Positions 15,589-24,992 of a stretch of 53,596 nucleotides of DNA are shown one piece after another. The notes under the pieces are model-generated. The model did no database searches, was not told the origin of the DNA, and saw only the letters and a program-made list of their open reading frames with translations. Position 1 is the first letter of the stretch. Each line of letters starts with the position of its first letter. Source of the DNA: an uncultured Bacilli bacterium (GTDB taxonomy: Bacteria > Bacillota_I > Bacilli_A > RF39 > UBA660); the NCBI GenBank assembly GCA_934155005.1, contig CAKPGR010000005.1, positions 1 through 53,596 on the forward strand. Direction: 5' to 3'. The position numbers and the translations under genes were made by a program.

Positions 15589-18036
15589 TTGAAATTATTA
15601 TTTTTAAATAATTTGAGAAGCTTATTTAAAAACAAGATTGGAATAATAGTTTTAATTTTATTAATAATTATATCTCAAGCTTTATATGCTGCCATTAATT
15701 TATCAATAGATAGAACTAAATATAAATATGAAGAATATTTAAAAGAACAAAATGTAGAACAATTAAGTTTTAAAATAAATATCGATTATAAAAATGATGT
15801 AACATTAGAAGATATAGAATATTTAGAACAAAAAAATTTAACAAAAGAGGAAAAATTAATTATAGAGGAATATAAAATTAATAAAAATCAAGATGAAGCT
15901 TTAATGATAATGCTAGAAAATTTATTAAAAAAATATAATGTTGATATCATTATAGAAAAAAGAAAAATAGATGTTCTTAAAGAAAAATATAATTTTTATT
16001 ATGAGTTGACAAGAAGCAAAGAAATAAAAGAAAATGGAACTTATATAAAAATAATTCCCCTTGATTTAAATGCGAAAATAAATAAAGTTTATTTAGTTAA
16101 TGGAAAATTACCTAAAAATGATGGTGAGGTAACAATACTCCCTAATTTTGCTTATAAAAATAATATTAATATTAATGATTATTATAAAGTATTAAATAAA
16201 AAATATAAGGTTGTAGGATATACATATGCTCCTGATTATATATATCCAATAATTTCAAATTCAAATCCTATATATGATGTAAAAAGAAATAATATTATTT
16301 ATATAAATGAACAAGAATATCAAAAAATTAAAGGAATTGAAAGTAAAATTTATTCTATAACTTTTGAAGATGAAAAAAATAAAAAAGATTTTCTTAATGA
16401 AAAAATAATAAATATTGATTCTGATTCAAACATTAGAGAAAGTCGTATTAATATGTTAAAAGATGAAATTAAAGGTGATAAGAAGTTTGCTGATAAATTA
16501 GTATCATTATTTCTTTTTATAATTTCTTTTATAATGCTTATAGTTATAAAAAAAAGAATTGATATAGAAAAAAAGGAAATAGGAATTATAAAAACATTAG
16601 GGTATAATAATTTTAAAATTATATTAAGCTATTTAATTTACTCCATATTAATATCTGTTATTGGTAGTTTACTAGGTTATTTAATTGGGTTAATTTTACA
16701 TGTACCTTTATATCAAATAAATTTAAATAACTTTGCTATACCTATATCTGATTATTATATTAATTTAAAATATCTATTTAAATTTATGACTCTTTCTGTT
16801 GTTTGCTTAAGTACTATTTCTGTTTTATTTGTTGTTTTAACTCTAAATAAGAAAATTATTTCTCTACTTAAAGAAAATGATAATTTAAAAATTAATTTTA
16901 TATTAAAAATAATTAATTTTTTAACAAATAAGTTACCGTTTAAATATAAATTTAAATATTCATTAGCATTTAAGTCATTATTTAAATTAATAGGAGTATT
17001 TATTATAAGTTTTGGAGTTTGTATCCTTATAACTTTGTCTTTAACCTTAATTAATTCAATTGATAATTTACTAGAAAATAGTTTTAAAAATATTAATTAT
17101 AAATACTCAGTTATAACAAATATAAGTAATAAGAAATATGATGATTCAGATTATGTATTTACAATTTCTACAAATATTGATTTAATAGAACATAGTAATA
17201 AAATAAAAAAAATTGATAAAAAAGAAGTAATTATATCTGGAATTGATAAAGATATTAAGTTATTAAAAATAAAAGATGATAAAAATAATGACTTAACTTA
17301 TAAAATTGAAAAGAATAATGTTGTTATTAGTAAAAATATGGCTGATACAATTAATATAAATAAAAATGATAAAATAATTTTGAATTTAAATAATAGAGAA
17401 TATAAATTAAATGTTATAGATATTGCTTGTGAAAGTCATAATTTTTCTATTTATATTGATAGGAAATATATAAGTCAGATAATTGGTTTTAATGATAGTG
17501 TATATAATGTTTTATATAGTAATAATAATCGTTATAATAATTTAAATAAACTAAGTAAAGAAGAAGTGGATAATATAGTTGATGTTATATCTACAGAAAA
17601 TTTAAAGAAAAATATGAAGAATAAAATTAAACAATATAATATTACTATTTATATGATTGTTATATCATCGCTTCTTGTTTCTATATTAGTTATAATTTTA
17701 ATTTCAAATATTATTATTAATGAAAATAAGAAAAATATTTCTCTAATGAAAGTTATTGGATATAAAGAAAAAGATATTAGTGATATTATTTTAAATATTT
17801 ATACACCCGTTATTGTAATTTCTTATTTTATAGGTGCTAAAGTAACGATAAAAATACTAAAAATAATTATGAAAGATTTATCTAACGATATTGGGTTAAT
17901 GTTTTCTATAAATATAGATTTAAAAGTTATTTTAATAGGGTTAGGGCTTTTACTTTTTATATATTTTTTAGCACTTACAATATCAAAAAAAAGATTAAGT
18001 AAAGTTTCTCTTCATGAAATTTTAAAAGTAGAATGA
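15589..18036 (+). CDS. ABC transporter permease with FtsX domains
   Basis: The 815-aa membrane protein has one helix near residues 13-35, a 280-residue extracellular region, a three- or four-helix FtsX block (about 315-445), another helix near 480, a second extracellular region of about 200 residues, and a final FtsX block (about 690-805). This two-block form is typical of MacB/BceB-like or lipoprotein-release permeases. The start is TTG 15589, behind GGGGTGG (15575-15581), giving KLLFLNNLRSLFKNK; an in-frame ATG at 15547 lies inside the ATPase gene without a ribosome binding site. Ends with TGA, showing standard code. It meets the convergent uvsE gene 1 bp later. Confidence 0.9.
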   Translation: MKLLFLNNLRSLFKNKIGIIVLILLIIISQALYAAINLSIDRTKYKYEEYLKEQNVEQLSFKINIDYKNDVTLEDIEYLEQKNLTKEEKLIIEEYKINKNQDEALMIMLENLLKKYNVDIIIEKRKIDVLKEKYNFYYELTRSKEIKENGTYIKIIPLDLNAKINKVYLVNGKLPKNDGEVTILPNFAYKNNININDYYKVLNKKYKVVGYTYAPDYIYPIISNSNPIYDVKRNNIIYINEQEYQKIKGIESKIYSITFEDEKNKKDFLNEKIINIDSDSNIRESRINMLKDEIKGDKKFADKLVSLFLFIISFIMLIVIKKRIDIEKKEIGIIKTLGYNNFKIILSYLIYSILISVIGSLLGYLIGLILHVPLYQINLNNFAIPISDYYINLKYLFKFMTLSVVCLSTISVLFVVLTLNKKIISLLKENDNLKINFILKIINFLTNKLPFKYKFKYSLAFKSLFKLIGVFIISFGVCILITLSLTLINSIDNLLENSFKNINYKYSVITNISNKKYDDSDYVFTISTNIDLIEHSNKIKKIDKKEVIISGIDKDIKLLKIKDDKNNDLTYKIEKNNVVISKNMADTININKNDKIILNLNNREYKLNVIDIACESHNFSIYIDRKYISQIIGFNDSVYNVLYSNNNRYNNLNKLSKEEVDNIVDVISTENLKKNMKNKIKQYNITIYMIVISSLLVSILVIILISNIIINENKKNISLMKVIGYKEKDISDIILNIYTPVIVISYFIGAKVTIKILKIIMKDLSNDIGLMFSINIDLKVILIGLGLLLFIYFLALTISKKRLSKVSLHEILKVE

Positions 18037-18037
18037 T

Positions 18038-18955
18038 CTATGGGATAAAAGTTGTATCATCTAAAAACAGATAATTAGTTTTATATTTTAGTTCTCTAAC
18101 TAATTTAAATAATGCATCATCTTTATTTTTTGCTTCAATCATTATGTCAATGTCTATATTCATGTTTTTAATTTCTTCTATAAAGTTTATAAAATCATTA
18201 CTATTTACATAGTCGTTATGACTTCTAAAATCCTTTTTTGTATTATTTTTTGGAGATGAAAAATGAATTTTTGGTTTTATATTCCAACTATTAAAGATAA
18301 TATTGTAATCAATAGAACTTTTATTACATATGAAGTGATGGTAGTCTAGAACAATTGGAATATTTAAAATAGAACTAATTTTTATGCAGTCTTCAATGTT
18401 AAAAGTTTTATCATCATTTTCTATTGCTATAATATTTTTTAAATGAATTGGTAGTTTGTTATAGTTATTAACAAATCTTTTTATAGAATTTTCTTTTCCG
18501 AGTACAGAACTGCCAACATGTAAAACTAATATCTTATTTTTAACATTTAAATATTTTAATAAATTATAATGATATTCTAATATATTAATTGAGTTTAACA
18601 CTACTTCTTTTTTAGTGCTATTTAAAACACAAAATTGACTTGGGTGAAAATCAACCCGCATATTATATTTATTAATTTTATCGCCTATTTTTTTAAAATA
18701 CTTTTTATATTTATTTAAATTAATTAAAACATCATCTTTTGTAGCAAGTGGTATTATGTTAGATGAAATCCTAAAAAAATGAATATTGTTTTTGTAATTA
18801 TAGTCAATTTGTTTTTCTAATTCCAATAAATTATAAATTATTATACTATCTAATTTATTTAAGTCTTTATCTTTTAAATAATTAGTGTAAGTCATTGTTT
18901 TAAAGGCTGTATCTAATGTTTTTGATATACAAGCATATCCTAATCTAATTTTCAT
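18038..18955 (-). CDS. uvsE: UV DNA damage endonuclease
   Basis: UvsE/UVDE nicks DNA 5' to UV photoproducts and abasic sites, starting an excision pathway separate from UvrABC. The 305-aa TIM-barrel protein begins MKIRLGYACISKTL and has metal-ligand positions in RVDFHPSQFCVLN (near 100-110), VLHVGS (near 145), IENDDKTF (near 178), VLDYHHF (near 200), KIHFSSPK (near 230) and MIEAKNKDDA (near 272). Bacillus UvsE contributes to spore UV resistance, which would suit the spore genes here, but a housekeeping role is equally possible. TTGTCA and TAATAA upstream on this strand form a modest promoter. Divergent from the leucine-rich gene. Confidence 0.93.
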   Translation of the reverse strand: MKIRLGYACISKTLDTAFKTMTYTNYLKDKDLNKLDSIIIYNLLELEKQIDYNYKNNIHFFRISSNIIPLATKDDVLINLNKYKKYFKKIGDKINKYNMRVDFHPSQFCVLNSTKKEVVLNSINILEYHYNLLKYLNVKNKILVLHVGSSVLGKENSIKRFVNNYNKLPIHLKNIIAIENDDKTFNIEDCIKISSILNIPIVLDYHHFICNKSSIDYNIIFNSWNIKPKIHFSSPKNNTKKDFRSHNDYVNSNDFINFIEEIKNMNIDIDIMIEAKNKDDALFKLVRELKYKTNYLFLDDTTFIP

Positions 18956-18987
18956 AAAATCACCATTATTAGTTTGAACATTTTAAT

Positions 18988-19015
18988 TTGACAAAATACA
19001 AAAAATTGTTATAAT
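18988..19015 (+). promoter_or_regulatory. Strong promoter of the leucine-rich repeat gene
   Basis: TTGACA (18988-18993), 16-nt spacer, TATAAT (19010-19015) with extended TG. Transcription should begin near 19022, which favours ATG 19041 as the start of the gene. Confidence 0.8.
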
Positions 19016-19040
19016 AATCACTAAAATGTGGGGTATTATT

Positions 19041-21941
19041 ATGAATTCAGATTTAAAAATAATAAAGAAAAAATATGGAGAAAATATGATGAAGTTATGT
19101 AGAGAATTATTTCCTACAATACTAGAAAATGATAAAGTACTTTCTAAAATAATGCTTGATAATTTTGAACCATCACATTCATTATATGATGATATTTGTT
19201 CCTGTGATGTAGTTGACGATTTTAAAAATTATATTTATAGTTTATTTGAACAAAAAAAGAAAAAAAATTTAGCTTTAAAAACACCAAAAGAATTATTAGA
19301 AGAAGCTGGATATAATTTATATGAATGCCATAATGAAGATGAAATACAATCTTTTAAAAAATATTATAGCGAAGGTGAAGATTTATGTACTTTTAGAGGA
19401 AATAGATTAAATAGATGTTATGTTTTCTTTGCTGTAAAGAAAGATGTAGATAAAATTAAAAGAGAGGATTTTAAAAATCCTGAAAGGCAAGATTTATATG
19501 GAACATCTGTTATTAGTATTCAGTTTACAAAGGATTGTTATCATACATTATCTATAAAAAATAGATATAATCATGTAGTAGAGAATCCAGATGCTACATT
19601 TAGTAATAATTTAGATAATATAATACTAGGTTTAACAGAAAGTTTCGAAAAAGAGTATGGGCTTGTTCAAAAAAATAGAAATAATTCTTTTGAACTATTA
19701 CACTATGTTAGAGCAAATGATGGAAAGTATTATAAATATAATTATGAAATTAATAATATTTATTATTGTACTAACAATACAATTATTGATAATTTTGAAG
19801 TTAAGAAATATGAAAAAGATAAGTTTTTAATTTTTGATTATTTCATATTAGATTTAAAAAATAAGAAAATATATTTGTATGATGATTTTAAAGATCCTTT
19901 TATTTATGCATTTGATAATACCAAAAAAATAGAAGTAATAAAAGAAAATAGAAATAAAAAGATTATCTTTAAAACAGATCAAGATGATATTGTTATTAAA
20001 TTAAATGAAGAAAATAAGATGACCGAATATATAAATAATAATATATTAATAGCTGATGATAATTTCTTATTTTATAATCAATATTTATTAGAAATAAATA
20101 TGCCAAATATTAAAAAAATAGGTAATAGTTTTTTATATAATGATGAATTATTAGAGAAGATAGATGTTTCAAATGTAAAAACAATAGACAATGATTTCTT
20201 AAGGGAAAACAGTAAATTAGAAAAAATAAGTCTGTCAAAAGTAAAGGAAATAGGTTATTGCTTTTTAAAAAACAATAATGCATTAAAAGAAATAAGCTTA
20301 CCAAAAGTAGAAGAAATAGGTGATAATTTTTTAGGTTTCAATAGTACATTAGAAGAAATAAATTTACCAGAGGTAAAGGAAATAGGTGATCACTTTTTAT
20401 ATAACAATAATGCATTAAAAGAAATAAATTTACCAAAAGTAGAAGAAATAGGTGATTTCTTTTTAAGTAACAATAGTACATTAGAAGAAATAAATTTGCC
20501 AGAAGTAAAGGAAATAGGTGATTACTTTTTAAATAGCAACAGTACATTAGAAAAAATAAATTTGCCAGAAGTAAAGGAAATAGGTCATGAATTTTTATAT
20601 AACAATAATGCATTAAAAGAAATAAATTTACCAAAAGTAGAAGAAATAGGTTATTGCTTTTTAAAAAACAATAATGCATTAAAAGAAATAAGCTTGCCAG
20701 AAGTAAAGAAAATAGGTTATGAATTTTTAAGAAACAATAATACATTAGAAGAAATAAATTTACCAAAAGTAGAAAAAATAGGTTATTGTTTTTTAAGTAA
20801 CAATAATACATTAGAAGAAATAAATTTACCAGAGGTAAAGGAAATAGGATATGGATTTTTATATAACAATAATACATTAAAAAAAATAAATTTGCCAAAA
20901 GTAGAAGAAATAGGTGATTACTTTTTATATAACAATAATGCATTAGAAGAAATAAATTTGCCAAAAGTAGAAGAAATAGGTAATAGTTTTTTATATAATG
21001 ATGAATTATTAGAGAAGATAGATGTTTCAAATGTAAAAACAATAGACAATGATTTCTTAAGGGAAAACAGTAAATTAGAAAAAATAAGTCTGTCAAAAGT
21101 AAAGGAAATAGGTTATTGCTTTTTAAAAAACAATAATGCATTAAAAGAAATAAGCTTACCAAAAGTAGAAGAAATAGGTGATAATTTTTTAGGTTTCAAT
21201 AGTACATTAGAAGAAATAAATTTACCAGAGGTAAAGGAAATAGGTGATCACTTTTTATATAACAATAATGCATTAAAAGAAATAAATTTACCAAAAGTAG
21301 AAGAAATAGGTGATTTCTTTTTAAGTAACAATAGTACATTAGAAGAAATAAATTTGCCAGAAGTAAAGGAAATAGGTGATTACTTTTTAAATAGCAACAG
21401 TACATTAGAAAAAATAAATTTGCCAGAAGTAAAGGAAATAGGTCATGAATTTTTATATAACAATAATGCATTAAAAGAAATAAATTTACCAAAAGTAGAA
21501 GAAATAGGTTATTGCTTTTTAAAAAACAATAATGCATTAAAAGAAATAAGCTTGCCAGAAGTAAAGAAAATAGGTTATGAATTTTTAAGAAACAATAATA
21601 CATTAGAAGAAATAAATTTACCAAAAGTAGAAAAAATAGGTTATTGTTTTTTAAGTAACAATAATACATTAGAAGAAATAAATTTACCAGAGGTAAAGGA
21701 AATAGGATATGGATTTTTATATAACAATAATACATTAAAAAAAATAAATTTGCCAGAAGTAAAGGAAATAGGTTATTACTTTTTATATAACAATAATGCA
21801 TTAGAAGAAATAAATTTGCCAAAAGTAGAAGAAATAGATTCTAATTTTTTAAACCGTTATAGAGGACTGATAGAAACAAATTTACAAGCAAGTAATTGTA
21901 ATAAACTTAAAAGAATTATAAAAAATATTAGAAGAAAGTAG
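19041..21941 (+). CDS. Leucine-rich repeat protein with 27 repeats
   Basis: The 966-aa protein has an N-terminal region of about 340 residues with no signal peptide, including TSVISIQFTKDCYHTL, NRYNHVVENPDATFSNN and a beta-rich end, followed by 27 tandem 22-residue LRR_5/BspA-type repeats (LPKVEEIGxxFLxxNxxLxEIN), from about 352 to 945, and a short basic tail. Repeats 1-13 and 14-26 are almost the same because 858 bp is duplicated in tandem. I do not know the N-terminal domain. Start ATG 19041 follows TGTGGGG; ATG 19026 is too close to the transcription start. Without signal or anchor it should be cytoplasmic, or exported by an unusual route. Forms an operon with the next gene. Role unknown; repeats of this kind bind proteins. 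Confidence 0.85.
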   Translation: MNSDLKIIKKKYGENMMKLCRELFPTILENDKVLSKIMLDNFEPSHSLYDDICSCDVVDDFKNYIYSLFEQKKKKNLALKTPKELLEEAGYNLYECHNEDEIQSFKKYYSEGEDLCTFRGNRLNRCYVFFAVKKDVDKIKREDFKNPERQDLYGTSVISIQFTKDCYHTLSIKNRYNHVVENPDATFSNNLDNIILGLTESFEKEYGLVQKNRNNSFELLHYVRANDGKYYKYNYEINNIYYCTNNTIIDNFEVKKYEKDKFLIFDYFILDLKNKKIYLYDDFKDPFIYAFDNTKKIEVIKENRNKKIIFKTDQDDIVIKLNEENKMTEYINNNILIADDNFLFYNQYLLEINMPNIKKIGNSFLYNDELLEKIDVSNVKTIDNDFLRENSKLEKISLSKVKEIGYCFLKNNNALKEISLPKVEEIGDNFLGFNSTLEEINLPEVKEIGDHFLYNNNALKEINLPKVEEIGDFFLSNNSTLEEINLPEVKEIGDYFLNSNSTLEKINLPEVKEIGHEFLYNNNALKEINLPKVEEIGYCFLKNNNALKEISLPEVKKIGYEFLRNNNTLEEINLPKVEKIGYCFLSNNNTLEEINLPEVKEIGYGFLYNNNTLKKINLPKVEEIGDYFLYNNNALEEINLPKVEEIGNSFLYNDELLEKIDVSNVKTIDNDFLRENSKLEKISLSKVKEIGYCFLKNNNALKEISLPKVEEIGDNFLGFNSTLEEINLPEVKEIGDHFLYNNNALKEINLPKVEEIGDFFLSNNSTLEEINLPEVKEIGDYFLNSNSTLEKINLPEVKEIGHEFLYNNNALKEINLPKVEEIGYCFLKNNNALKEISLPEVKKIGYEFLRNNNTLEEINLPKVEKIGYCFLSNNNTLEEINLPEVKEIGYGFLYNNNTLKKINLPEVKEIGYYFLYNNNALEEINLPKVEEIDSNFLNRYRGLIETNLQASNCNKLKRIIKNIRRK
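20121..21836 (+). repeat. Tandem 858-bp duplication inside the LRR gene
   Basis: 20121-20978 is repeated at 20979-21836. The stretch up to 20897 (copy 2: up to 21755) looks identical base by base where I compared it, including third codon positions; after that the last repeat unit differs (LPKVEEIGDY versus LPEVKEIGYY). 858 bp equals exactly 13 repeat units of 66 bp, so the frame and register are kept. Confidence 0.92.
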
Positions 21942-21947
21942 ATATTT

Positions 21948-22226
21948 ATGAAAAAATTAAAAATAGATAAAATAGAAAATTATAATTATTACTTAAAAGA
22001 AAAAGATAATACATATATAATTAATATGGAATTTTTTGATATAGATTATAAACCTATATCTGGTGATATTATTTATATGGATGAAAGTTTATTAAAAGAA
22101 AAAATATTAAATGTTGGTATCTTTAAAGATTCATATGGTAAAAAAATAATTGATTCAAATGATTTGGATATTATAATTTTAGAATCAAAAAATAAAAGAT
22201 TTTATTTGAAAAGATTATATGGATAA
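21948..22226 (+). CDS. Small unknown protein after the LRR gene
   Basis: Not recognised. 92 residues, mixed alpha/beta, charged, no signal peptide: KKLKIDKIENYNYYL, then FFDIDYKPISGDIIYMDESLL and a C-terminal strand with KNKRFYLKRLYG. The pattern of short strands around GDIIYMD could be a small beta-barrel, but this is only an impression. It starts 6 bp after the LRR gene stop with GAAGAAAG as ribosome binding site and ends at a terminator, so it is the last gene of a two-gene operon. A partner of the LRR protein is possible but unsupported. Confidence 0.7.
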   Translation: MKKLKIDKIENYNYYLKEKDNTYIINMEFFDIDYKPISGDIIYMDESLLKEKILNVGIFKDSYGKKIIDSNDLDIIILESKNKRFYLKRLYG

Positions 22227-22247
22227 GAAACATTTGTTTCTTTTTTT
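22225..22247 (+). terminator. Terminator of the LRR operon
   Basis: AAGAAAC (22225-22231) and GTTTCTT (22236-22242) around loop ATTT, then a T run; it overlaps the last codon. Confidence 0.75.
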
Positions 22248-22320
22248 ATAATTAAAACTAAATATTTTTTAAAAGATAAATAAATTATGTTATAATACTT
22301 TTAGAAATAGAGGTATAATT

Positions 22321-24906
22321 ATGGAAAAAATAATATTAGTTGATGGTAATAATCTTCTTTTTAGAAGTTATTTTGCGACTGCTTATACAGGTAATTTTAT
22401 GAAAAATAGTAAAGGATTTCCTACTAATGCATTATTTGGTTTTACTAATATGATAAATAAAATTATTAGAGAAGAAAATCCAACTTATATTTTAGTTGCT
22501 TTTGATAAAGGAAAAACTTTTAGACATGAAAAATATAAAGACTATAAGGGTGGAAGAGAAACAACTCCTGATGAATTAAAACTTCAATTTCCAGTTGCTA
22601 AGGAAATACTTACTTATATGGGAATAAAATATTATGAAATAGATAATTATGAAGCTGATGATATAATTGGAACTTTTGCTAACTATTGTGACTCTGACCC
22701 TAATTTTATTGGAACAATTATAAGCAGTGATAAAGATTTACTTCAGCTTATTACAGATGATATTGATATAAAACTTTTAAAACAAAAAGATTATATTAGA
22801 TATAATAAAGAATCTTTTAGAGAAGAATATGGGATAGACCCTATTAACATAATTGATTTAAAAGCTTTAATGGGTGATTCATCTGATAATATACCAGGTG
22901 TTAAGGGGATTGGAGAAAAAACTGCTTTGAAACTCTTACAACAATATAAAACATTAGATGGTGTTTATGATCATATAGATGAAATAAAAGGAAAACAAAA
23001 AGAAAAATTAATAAGCGACAGGGAAAATGCTTATATGAGTTATTCTCTTGCTACTATTGTAAAAGATGCACCACTTGATATTAATATAAATGATTTAAAA
23101 TATAAAGAAAAAGATGATGAAAAATTAAATGCTTTATATGAAGATTTAGAATTTTATTCTTTTATAAAAAAGAATAAGCAAACAGAAAATAAGGTTGATT
23201 TTAAAATTGTTAAAACATTAGAAGAAGTAAATATATTAGAAAATTCAGCAGGTTATTTAGAAATATTAGGAAGTAACTATCATACATCTCCTATTTTAGG
23301 ACTTGCTATATATCATCCAAAAAACAGTTTTTTTATTCCATTTGATATATTAAAAAATATTAAAAAAATTAATAACGTTAGAACAACTTATGATTTTAAA
23401 AAAATGTATGTTTCCCTAAAATGGAGTGGTATAGATATATCTTATGTAAAAAATGATGTTATGATTTTGGGCTATTTACTTAATTATAATATAAAAAATG
23501 ATATTGCTTATTTAGCTAATACATTAGGTTATAGTATTCCTTTTTATGATACAATGTATAAAAAATTAAAAACAAAAGAAATATATGAATCTCCATCTAT
23601 AGAAGAAGTCGCTAAAGCTTCTATTTTAAAAGCTAAATTTATATATGAAAAAACAGATTCTTTACTTAAAGAAATAAATGATAATGATATGAATGAACTA
23701 TATAATGATATTGAAATGCCTTTATCTCAGGTTCTAGGTGATATGGAATATACAGGGGTTTTTATAAATAGAGAAAAATTAGATGAAATGGGCAAAAAAA
23801 TCTTAGAAAGATCTAAATGCTTAGAACAAGAAATTTATGAATTAGCAGGACTAGAATTTAATATTTCATCTCCAAAACAATTAGGTGAGGTTTTGTTTGA
23901 AAAATTAGAACTTAATCATGGTAAAAAAAATAAAAGTGGATATTCAACTTCTATTGATATTTTAAATAAAATTAAAAATGAGCATCCTATTGTAAGTAAA
24001 ATAATAGACTATCGTTTTTTAACTAAATTATATACAACATATATAGAAGGATTAAAAAATTATATTTTAGAAGACTCTAAAATTCATACTATTTTTACTC
24101 AAACACTAACTAGAACAGGTAGACTTTCTTCAATTGAACCTAATCTACAAAATATACCAATTAGAAATGAATATGGTAAATTAATTAGAAAAGCTTTTTA
24201 TCCAAGTCATGATTCTGTAATTTTAAGTAGTGACTATTCACAAATAGAACTTCGTATTATGTCACATATGGCTAATATTGACTCTATGATAGATGCTTTT
24301 AAAAATAATGTTGATATTCATACAAAAACAGCTAGTGATATTTTTAAAAAAAGTATGGATGAAGTAACTAAGAACGAAAGAAGAATTGCTAAGGCTGTTA
24401 ATTTTGGGATTATCTATGGTATTAGTAAATATGGATTATCAGAAAACTTAGGCATTAGTCCATATGAAGCAAGTGAATTTATTGAAAACTATTTAAGTGC
24501 ATATCCCGGAATAAATGAATTTATGGAAAAAACAATAGAAGATGCATATCAAAATGGTTATGTAAAAACAATTATGAATAGAAAAAGAATTATAGAAGAA
24601 TTAAATAATAAAAATAAAATGATAAAAGCTAGCGGAGAGAGAATTGCTTTAAATACACCAATTCAAGGAACTAGTGCTGATATGATAAAAAAAGCTATGG
24701 TTAATATAGATAAAAGATTTAAATGCGAAAAAATAAAGTCAAAAATGATTTTACAAGTACACGATGAATTAGTCTTTGATTGTTTAAAAGAGGAACTAGA
24801 TATAGTATCTAGAATAGTTAAAGAAGAAATGATTAATGTTATAAAATTAAGTGTACCACTTGATGTTGATATAGAGTATGGAAAAGACTGGTATGAAGCT
24901 AAATAA
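22321..24906 (+). CDS. polA: DNA polymerase I
   Basis: Repair and Okazaki-fragment polymerase. The 861-aa protein has an N-terminal 5'-nuclease (1-290: LVDGNNLLFRSYFA, EADDIIGT, IISSDKDLLQL, GDSSDNIPGVKGIG), a central region (about 300-470) where the proofreading carboxylates of the exonuclease are not evident, as in Bacillus Pol I, and the polymerase domain with motif A SSDYSQIELRI near 636, motif B RRIAKAVNFGIIYG near 690 and motif C LQVHDELVF near 812. TGTTATAAT (22288-22296) is an extended -10 promoter, and AGAGGT precedes ATG 22321. The usual neighbours mutM and coaE are not next to it. Full length. Confidence 0.98.
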   Translation: MEKIILVDGNNLLFRSYFATAYTGNFMKNSKGFPTNALFGFTNMINKIIREENPTYILVAFDKGKTFRHEKYKDYKGGRETTPDELKLQFPVAKEILTYMGIKYYEIDNYEADDIIGTFANYCDSDPNFIGTIISSDKDLLQLITDDIDIKLLKQKDYIRYNKESFREEYGIDPINIIDLKALMGDSSDNIPGVKGIGEKTALKLLQQYKTLDGVYDHIDEIKGKQKEKLISDRENAYMSYSLATIVKDAPLDININDLKYKEKDDEKLNALYEDLEFYSFIKKNKQTENKVDFKIVKTLEEVNILENSAGYLEILGSNYHTSPILGLAIYHPKNSFFIPFDILKNIKKINNVRTTYDFKKMYVSLKWSGIDISYVKNDVMILGYLLNYNIKNDIAYLANTLGYSIPFYDTMYKKLKTKEIYESPSIEEVAKASILKAKFIYEKTDSLLKEINDNDMNELYNDIEMPLSQVLGDMEYTGVFINREKLDEMGKKILERSKCLEQEIYELAGLEFNISSPKQLGEVLFEKLELNHGKKNKSGYSTSIDILNKIKNEHPIVSKIIDYRFLTKLYTTYIEGLKNYILEDSKIHTIFTQTLTRTGRLSSIEPNLQNIPIRNEYGKLIRKAFYPSHDSVILSSDYSQIELRIMSHMANIDSMIDAFKNNVDIHTKTASDIFKKSMDEVTKNERRIAKAVNFGIIYGISKYGLSENLGISPYEASEFIENYLSAYPGINEFMEKTIEDAYQNGYVKTIMNRKRIIEELNNKNKMIKASGERIALNTPIQGTSADMIKKAMVNIDKRFKCEKIKSKMILQVHDELVFDCLKEELDIVSRIVKEEMINVIKLSVPLDVDIEYGKDWYEAK

Positions 24907-24909
24907 ATT

Positions 24910-24941
24910 ATAAAAAAACATAAAAATGTGTTTTTTTTTTA
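24910..24941 (+). terminator. Terminator after polA
   Basis: AAAACAT and ATGTGTTTT flank a short A-rich loop (one bulged base), followed by a T run of about ten. Confidence 0.65.
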
Positions 24942-24992
24942 GAATTTATGTGTTATACTATGTATGATAAAAGAATAAAGGGAGAGATTTTT

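Noticed and set aside
20110..21822. Long reading frames on the minus strand across the LRR gene
   Set aside because: They repeat a hydrophobic unit in exact register with the 66-bp repeats of the plus-strand gene and have no ribosome binding sites; they are shadows of the repeat.
20121..21836. Regularly spaced repeats that could suggest a CRISPR array
   Set aside because: The period is 66 bp within one open frame and the spacing sequence is itself repetitive and coding.
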